Below, in pieces: positions 33,362 to 38,035 of a DNA stretch of 38,035 nt (positions are counted from its first letter, which is position 1; every line of letters starts with the position of its first letter). Source of the DNA: Phycisphaera mikurensis NBRC 102666 (GTDB lineage: Bacteria > Planctomycetota > Phycisphaerae > Phycisphaerales > SM1A02); the NCBI GenBank assembly GCA_945890745.1, contig CAMDCW010000005.1:1-38035 (forward strand), read 5' to 3'. The translations under genes and the position numbers were made by a program. Below the pieces are notes generated by a model. That model was not told the DNA's origin. It searched no databases and worked only from the letters and a program-made list of their open reading frames with translations.

Positions 33362-34270
33362 TTACTTCGGTTTGTTGGTGTTTGCCAGCGCGATGACCTT
33401 GGTCGCCGCACCGGACCCTTGGAATACCGCTAAGAACGGGGCTGGATCGGCGGGAACGGTGTCCCAACCAACCTTCTGCCCCATCGTCAACGTGCAGGTG
33501 ACAATCATCAAGTCTCCGCACTGCGTGGCGCGTGCATCCGCGAGCACGGGCGCCTCGGTGGTAGCAGCTTTGGCGCCGCGAATCATGTCCGCGCGCTCTT
33601 TTTGACCTTTGAAATTCACCACTTGGAATCCTTCGGCAAGCATTCCGTCGAAGGTCGGCAAGTCTTTGGCGTGTTGCGCCGTGAGAAATTTGGAGAGCAG
33701 CGCGGATCCAGTGGCGTTCAGCGCAGCATCACCCGCGAACCGCGGTGCAGTGGGCGCGGGACGGACAGCGGGCATTTCCAGGGACGCCCATGCAGCCAAC
33801 CGCCATGCTCCTTCGACCTGCTGCCACACCGCGAGGCGCGGAGCGGGCTCGGATGGGAGTTTCTTGCCACCGACTGATTCTCCTGCCTTTACAAGGCAAG
33901 TAACCACTAACGCATCACCAACGCGCGTAGCCCGGACACCGCTGACCGTGGGAGCGGTGACACCAAGGGCGGTAATGGCGGCTACTTCCGCAGTGCGGTC
34001 AAAGGCTCCTTCGAAATTGATGCGCTGGAAATTTGCCTGCATGCCGGCTTCAATCGCCGCGCGATCCTTGCTCACCATCTTCTGGAACCAGCCATCAAGG
34101 AGACCGGTTGCCAGCGTGTTGAGTCCTGCTTCATCCTTGGGCCAAGCGATGGCTGGTGCCGGCGCTGCGGGCGCCGTTTGCATGGACGTAGCGATGGGGT
34201 TGCTTGCAACCGCAAAGAGTTGCGAAGCGGCCACGATCACGGCGACAGAAGTCATAGGTGTGTAATGCAT
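33362..34270 (-). CDS. Secreted protein with two tandem NTF2/SnoaL-like domains
   Basis: The signal peptide MTSVAVIVAASQLFAVASNP is followed by two copies of a ~110-residue NTF2-like unit. Copy 1 is FQKMVSKDRAAIEAGMQANFQRINFEGAFDRTAEVAAITAL...VSGVRATRVGDALVVTCLVKAG. Copy 2 is LSKFLTAQHAKDLPTFDGMLAEGFQVVNFKGQKERADMIRGAK...LADARATQCGDLMIVTCTLTMG. The matching 'F.R.NF.G...R...I' and 'RAT..GD..iVTC' blocks show internal duplication. The start at 34270 has GGAG six bases upstream, which rules out the TTG at 34285. The 302-residue product could be a small-molecule binding or enzymatic domain; nothing catalytic is evident. It lies 50 bp after the Ser/Thr kinase gene on the same strand, so it may be its co-expressed partner. 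Confidence 0.75.
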   Translation of the reverse strand: MHYTPMTSVAVIVAASQLFAVASNPIATSMQTAPAAPAPAIAWPKDEAGLNTLATGLLDGWFQKMVSKDRAAIEAGMQANFQRINFEGAFDRTAEVAAITALGVTAPTVSGVRATRVGDALVVTCLVKAGESVGGKKLPSEPAPRLAVWQQVEGAWRLAAWASLEMPAVRPAPTAPRFAGDAALNATGSALLSKFLTAQHAKDLPTFDGMLAEGFQVVNFKGQKERADMIRGAKAATTEAPVLADARATQCGDLMIVTCTLTMGQKVGWDTVPADPAPFLAVFQGSGAATKVIALANTNKPK

Positions 34271-34320
34271 GTGAATCTCCAACAACGGTGTACCACGATC
34301 CCTCGGGGTTCATGCGCACG

Positions 34321-36804
34321 TCACCAATTGTCGGATCCCTCGGGCAAACGTTGCACCCCAAACTGCGTCTCCACCGCGCGCGCACCCTGCTCGTCGCCCC
34401 ACGCTGCCAGGACCCCCGCAAGCACGCGCGCTGACAGCGCAGACACAACCCCCTTGCCATCACTGCCAGCGGCCATTGCATCGCCAAGCTGGGTCATGGC
34501 GCATTCATACGCGGTGTCGTAGTCGCAGACTCGGTAGGCAATCGGGGAGAAGAATGCCAAATACCACGGGCGCAATCCGTCGGTTGGAATTTGGCGGTGG
34601 TACTCCGGCCACAAGAACCGCCTATAAACCAGGTATGCGTCGTCAAAGTGCCCCAAGTTGGCGCATGCGTACGCCAGATTCCAATGAGCGTTGACCGTGC
34701 GCGAGGCGCCGCTACCAAAGTGATGCTCCATGCGAGCACACAGCATGGTCATGCTTTGCACCATGTCATCACTGTTGAGACCATCAATCGACATCATGGT
34801 GAACACTTGCGTTTCCGCAAGCAGCAATTCCGGGTCGTTGGGCGAGAGGTGCTGCTCAAGGTATCCCCGCGCTGCAAACACTTCAGCGGTCCGGTTGGGA
34901 TATCCGTCGGCGCGAACGAGTGTCGAAATTCTGCTGAGGGCATAGGTGCACCCCGCATCAATGGGATCATCAAGCAGCGAGGCGTACCACTGACCTGCCA
35001 GCACTCGGACTGCTGGATCAGTGAATAGTGAAAAGAACGGCCACGGCTGACGTTCCATGCACATGGTCGGAATGAGCGAGCGCGCCGGGTCGCTACGGAT
35101 CTCGCCACTTGCTGAGAGGCGCGCAAAGATCATTGGACCGATCACGGCTGCACTGGCGCGGTCGTACTTCAAGGCCATGCGATAGTAAAGCGGTGCTAAC
35201 TCTGCAAATGCCGTGCTTTCGCCGGCTGGATCAGCCTTGAGCACCCCGTCAAACGATCGATCTAAGAGCTCATACGCGCTGCGATGCTGCCACGCTTCCT
35301 GGTGACCACGGACAACAATCGCTGCCAGTCGTCCAGCGACCAGCGGATCATCAACGGCGACGGTTTCGACCAACTTCTCAATGCGTCCAAACACTTCCTT
35401 GCCAGCGGCGGGATCTTTGGTGGCACTCTGCTGCGCCACCATGTCTTCAATCATCGACTGCGCAAATTGCATCGTCCTTTCAGAGTGGCGCTGCGCCGTC
35501 TCCGACAACTGTCGTTGATGGCTCGCCTGCGCGGTCCAGAGTGCAAACTGCACCAATCCCCCGACGATGGCAAGTGCGGCTACAACGGCAAGTGCGGTAG
35601 CAAGTCGATGGCGGCGGACCATGCGCCATGTGCGTTCCCAGGGTGCGAGCAATCGCGCAGCCACTGGCAATCCATCCAAGTATCGATGGAGGTCATCCGC
35701 CAGTGCTGCCGCCGATGCGTAGCGATCCTCTGGATGCGCGGCGGTCGCGCGGCGGACGATGGCTTCCAGGTCACCGCGAACTACTTCGGCCAGCTCGTCC
35801 GGTTTCATTCCACGCGCGGCTGCCACGGCAGCGGTGGCATCCGGGTTCGCAGCCGCCATCTCGGCAAGCCACGCGCTCGGGGGAACCACATAAGGAACTT
35901 CCAGCGGGCTACGCGGTAGTTTGGACGGTGGTCCGCCCACTAACAATTCGGCGAGCACTGTTCCCAGCGCATACACGTCGCTGCGCGCGTCGGCAATCCC
36001 CGCGCCGTGCATCCATTGCTCGGGGGCCATGTATTGCGGTGTTCCCAGGCGCTGCCCCTCCGCGGTTCGAAGGCTGGCGGCATCCGATGGATCGACTGCC
36101 TTGGCAACGCCAAAGTCAATGACCTTCACAACGGCACGGTCAGCGTTACGCGTTACCAAGATGTTGCCGGGCTTCAAATCGCGATGAATGACGCCCTTTT
36201 GGTGCGCGTGTTGCACGCCGGAACACACATCAATAAAGAGGCGCACGCGGTCACGCGGACGCATGTGACGTTCGTCACAGAGGGCGTTGATGGGTAGCCC
36301 ATCAATGAACGGCATGACAAACCACGGCCGGCCGTCTTCGGTGGTGCCAGCGTCCAGCACCGTAGCAACATGCGGATGATCCATGAGCGCCAAGGTGTGG
36401 CGTTCGTTTTCAAATCGGGCAAGCACTAACCGCGAGCCGGGGTCGCGGCGCAGCAGTTTGAGCGCCACCAGTCGACGCACTGGTTGTTCCTGAGAAGCAA
36501 GCCACACGGTGCCGAACCCACCTTCACCGATTTGCGTCACCAGCGTGTAGCGACCGATGCGCCCCACACCTTCCTCCATACCCAACTGCACTTCGGTAGC
36601 GGCGCGCGCGAGCAGTGCGTCAATCTCAGCAAGCGTGCGCGCGCTGGGCTCACCGAGGGTGGCGAAATCCGGGCCGCGCAGGATTGCTTCTTGCGGTGTT
36701 TCTGGCGGCGTGTCTGGCGTCAATGGCACGCCAATAGACGGCCCTGACTTGGAATGCCGGTTGGCAGATTGTGGAGCTGTACTGTCGTGTCCCGCCGGGA
36801 TCAT
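34321..36804 (-). CDS. Membrane Ser/Thr protein kinase with large C-terminal domain
   Basis: An 827-residue eukaryote-like kinase. The N-terminal ~85 residues are a linker. The kinase domain (about 87-375) has GEGGFGTV (93-100), catalytic Lys116 in VALKLL, HRDLKPGN (207-214; Asp209), DFGVAKA (230-236) and GTPQYMAPEQ (254-263). A single membrane helix follows (LATALAVVAALAIVGGLVQFAL, 401-422). The ~400 C-terminal residues are helical, with TPR-like pieces (AHWNLAYACANLGHFDDAYLVYRRFLW). This is the Pkn/PrkC-like layout common in planctomycetes, without PASTA repeats. No phosphatase gene is nearby. No Shine-Dalgarno sequence precedes the ATG at 36804. It sits between the DUF429 gene (56 bp) and the tandem NTF2 gene (50 bp) on the minus strand. 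Confidence 0.95.
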   Translation of the reverse strand: MIPAGHDSTAPQSANRHSKSGPSIGVPLTPDTPPETPQEAILRGPDFATLGEPSARTLAEIDALLARAATEVQLGMEEGVGRIGRYTLVTQIGEGGFGTVWLASQEQPVRRLVALKLLRRDPGSRLVLARFENERHTLALMDHPHVATVLDAGTTEDGRPWFVMPFIDGLPINALCDERHMRPRDRVRLFIDVCSGVQHAHQKGVIHRDLKPGNILVTRNADRAVVKVIDFGVAKAVDPSDAASLRTAEGQRLGTPQYMAPEQWMHGAGIADARSDVYALGTVLAELLVGGPPSKLPRSPLEVPYVVPPSAWLAEMAAANPDATAAVAAARGMKPDELAEVVRGDLEAIVRRATAAHPEDRYASAAALADDLHRYLDGLPVAARLLAPWERTWRMVRRHRLATALAVVAALAIVGGLVQFALWTAQASHQRQLSETAQRHSERTMQFAQSMIEDMVAQQSATKDPAAGKEVFGRIEKLVETVAVDDPLVAGRLAAIVVRGHQEAWQHRSAYELLDRSFDGVLKADPAGESTAFAELAPLYYRMALKYDRASAAVIGPMIFARLSASGEIRSDPARSLIPTMCMERQPWPFFSLFTDPAVRVLAGQWYASLLDDPIDAGCTYALSRISTLVRADGYPNRTAEVFAARGYLEQHLSPNDPELLLAETQVFTMMSIDGLNSDDMVQSMTMLCARMEHHFGSGASRTVNAHWNLAYACANLGHFDDAYLVYRRFLWPEYHRQIPTDGLRPWYLAFFSPIAYRVCDYDTAYECAMTQLGDAMAAGSDGKGVVSALSARVLAGVLAAWGDEQGARAVETQFGVQRLPEGSDNW

Positions 36805-36860
36805 GCAGCAATGCTAAACCAATTGGCAAAAACCGCAAACATCATCAGCACCATGTTCGA

Positions 36861-37664
36861 TCAGTACACCCAACCCTCAACCATGGCCACCTCGGGCACC
36901 ACGGCGGCCACGGTTGGCATGGTCAGGATGATGGCGTCAAGCATGTCGCCTTCCTCGTCTTGAATGGCTTCGCTGACAATCTGCGGCGGAATGGAGACCT
37001 TGGAATCGCTCAATAAACGAATGATTTCTGCACGCACCTTCATAGGCGGATCGCCGGCGCCCTTGTAACCGCGCTTTGGCCAGCCCTTGAGATGCAAGAT
37101 TGATGCCGGGCATCCTTCGCACACCACTACGTCGCCCGATGTGCCGGGGATGCAGGGTTCGATCCGAATGCCCTCTTCTGCGAGCGGCAAGAGAACTTCG
37201 CACATGAATGTCCACGTCTGCTTGAAGACGCGCAGGTTCAGTGGCGACATGGGGGTATTCATAGCGATGTCGCAGGCGCGACGTGGCTCGCGACGCGTGC
37301 GTTCGCGGACTGCTCCGCGCCACAACCGCGGCGATGCAAGACCCTGCATCCAGCGTGCCACTGCCATCCAATCGTTTGGTAATCCAAATTCGCGAACGAT
37401 CTCCGCGGGGATTGACATCGGCGCATCCACGCGCCAAACATGCGCGCGCTTGTCATCACGCGAGGCGAGGATGGCACGAACAAGTCCGCGGCGGTCGAGC
37501 CGTCCCATCGACTCAACCGGTGTTCGGAGCGAAGACATGTCACGGGTGATGACACGAATCTTTGCTGCTCCGCCGGAATCGGCTCCGGAGAAATCAACAC
37601 CGTGGAGAATGACGCCGTCGGCGAGACCGCTCGACTGGCTCTGCTGTGAGTTACTTGACTTCAT
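36861..37664 (-). CDS. DUF429 family protein (predicted RNase H-like fold)
   Basis: The start ATG at 37664 gives MKSSNSQQSQSSGLADGVILHGVDFSGADSGG, with the DUF429 signature GVDFSGA near the N-terminus. Later parts fit: VWRVDAPMSIPAE (Asp-Ala-Pro), ACDIAMNTPMSPLNLRVFKQTWTFM, and VVCEGCPASILHLKGWPKRGYKGAG, which corresponds to the family's 'EvyPaa....g...YK' segment. The acidic residues (Asp near the N-terminus, central DAP, Glu in CEG) are arranged as in RNase H-like folds, and DUF429 members have been proposed as nucleases. The activity is unproven. The product is 267 residues. It is four bases after the FmdB-like gene, so co-translated with it. The longer frame upstream overlaps FmdB and is rejected. 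Confidence 0.75.
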   Translation of the reverse strand: MKSSNSQQSQSSGLADGVILHGVDFSGADSGGAAKIRVITRDMSSLRTPVESMGRLDRRGLVRAILASRDDKRAHVWRVDAPMSIPAEIVREFGLPNDWMAVARWMQGLASPRLWRGAVRERTRREPRRACDIAMNTPMSPLNLRVFKQTWTFMCEVLLPLAEEGIRIEPCIPGTSGDVVVCEGCPASILHLKGWPKRGYKGAGDPPMKVRAEIIRLLSDSKVSIPPQIVSEAIQDEEGDMLDAIILTMPTVAAVVPEVAMVEGWVY

Positions 37665-37668
37665 TGAT

Positions 37669-37896
37669 TCAACCGTTCCCGCACTGACTCTGTGATTTGC
37701 CGCATGGGCAACATGATCCGGTGTGCACATGCGCCTGACCAACCGACGAACCGGCAACGCCGAACACACTGTGTTTGCGCGTGAATTGACGTCCCTTGCC
37801 GGCCGGATCTTCGACCGGCGCATCCGCTTCGCGCATGGGGCGGAGGAGAACGATCACTTCACCATCTTCTTCGCAGGCATATTCGTACTGAGGCAT
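37669..37896 (-). CDS. FmdB-like zinc-ribbon small protein
   Basis: This 75-residue protein begins MPQYEYACEEDGE, the YEY-x-C start of FmdB-family proteins. Instead of a close CxxC pair it ends in GSCCPCGKSQSQCGNG, so metal ligands appear at both termini. The ATG at 37896 is preceded by AAGGA, which lies inside the end of the upstream gene. An ATG at 37926 would lack this signal. Function is unknown; some FmdB-like proteins are annotated as regulatory. It is followed closely by the DUF429 gene. Confidence 0.65.
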   Translation of the reverse strand: MPQYEYACEEDGEVIVLLRPMREADAPVEDPAGKGRQFTRKHSVFGVAGSSVGQAHVHTGSCCPCGKSQSQCGNG

Positions 37897-37900
37897 GTGA

Positions 37901-38035
37901 TTACTTCCTTGAGTTTCGTTCGCCACCAGCGCGTGGTGCTTTCACCGGTCCTGGTGGACGCGGTGGCTTGGTTGGTCCACGACGCGGAGTCGATGGCTTC
38001 GTGTCACCGCGACGACCAACGGGCGCTTCCAACCG
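37901..38035 (-). CDS. C-terminal end of an unidentified basic Pro/Arg-rich protein (truncated by window)
   Basis: The minus-strand frame is open from the window edge to a TAA at 37901-37903 and encodes 44 residues: RLEAPVGRRGDTKPSTPRRG, then PTKPPRPPGPVKAPRAGG, then ERNSRK. The stop overlaps the ribosome-binding site region of the FmdB-like gene four bases downstream, a spacing typical of real operon partners. Such basic Pro/Gly/Arg tails are common at the C-termini of RNA-binding proteins in this group (helicases, pseudouridine synthases). The identity of this gene cannot be told from the tail. Confidence 0.6.
   Translation of the reverse strand, partial: RLEAPVGRRGDTKPSTPRRGPTKPPRPPGPVKAPRAGGERNSRK

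Overview
The window is a gene-dense chromosomal stretch from a bacterium that looks like a planctomycete, most probably of the Phycisphaerae. The evidence is taxonomic style, not a database match. A secreted metallopeptidase ends in a dockerin-like tail with the GDLDGN...GADMGILLGAWG pattern typical of that class. A PF07638-type ECF sigma factor sits beside a membrane-anchored Ser/Thr kinase. A stand-alone pseudopilin carries the AFTVIEL methylation motif, and start codons often lack a Shine-Dalgarno sequence. Most genes are housekeeping. I see no prophage, insertion sequence with a transposase, or CRISPR array.

Layout. 1-5 kb: a 5'-truncated amidohydrolase, then a tightly coupled minus-strand set (DUF2752 membrane protein, two paralogous lipoproteins, glycosyltransferase-like protein), then a divergent M19 dipeptidase. 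5-8.6 kb: minus-strand aroB, a ParA ATPase, and a second protein that resembles a MinD/FlhG ATPase without its P-loop. Four GATCA-centred 11-bp repeats lie just upstream of parA. 8.6-9.24 kb: a gene-free stretch holding a dispersed 33-bp element and two copies of a ~70-nt hairpin whose stems covary. 9.2-13.9 kb: ABC-F ATPase, anti-sigma and ECF sigma pair, and the pseudopilin.

13.9-20.2 kb: an exo/endonuclease-phosphatase protein coupled to a CysQ-like phosphatase, a divergent dnaK with 13-bp tandem repeats in the shared promoter region, inverted copies of the dispersed element around a terminator hairpin, and ptsI. 20.2-28.7 kb: a ~390-nt structured leader followed by a very long RNase E/G, the dxr-rseP pair, an SDR oxidoreductase and smpB. 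28.8-33.4 kb: the FTP/M36-like metallopeptidase with its terminator, tRNA-Leu(GAG), queE, and an ECF sigma factor with a near-leaderless promoter. 33.4-38 kb: a minus-strand run made of the tail of a basic Pro/Arg-rich protein, an FmdB-like zinc ribbon, a DUF429 protein, a Ser/Thr kinase and a secreted tandem NTF2-like protein.

Functional links. dxr and rseP form a commonly conserved neighbourhood (isoprenoid precursors, regulated intramembrane proteolysis). rne, ptsI, dnaK and smpB are core RNA, sugar-signalling, chaperone and ribosome-rescue genes. The least ordinary part is the parA region: iteron-like repeats, an orphan ParA with no ParB beside it, and a degenerate MinD-like partner.
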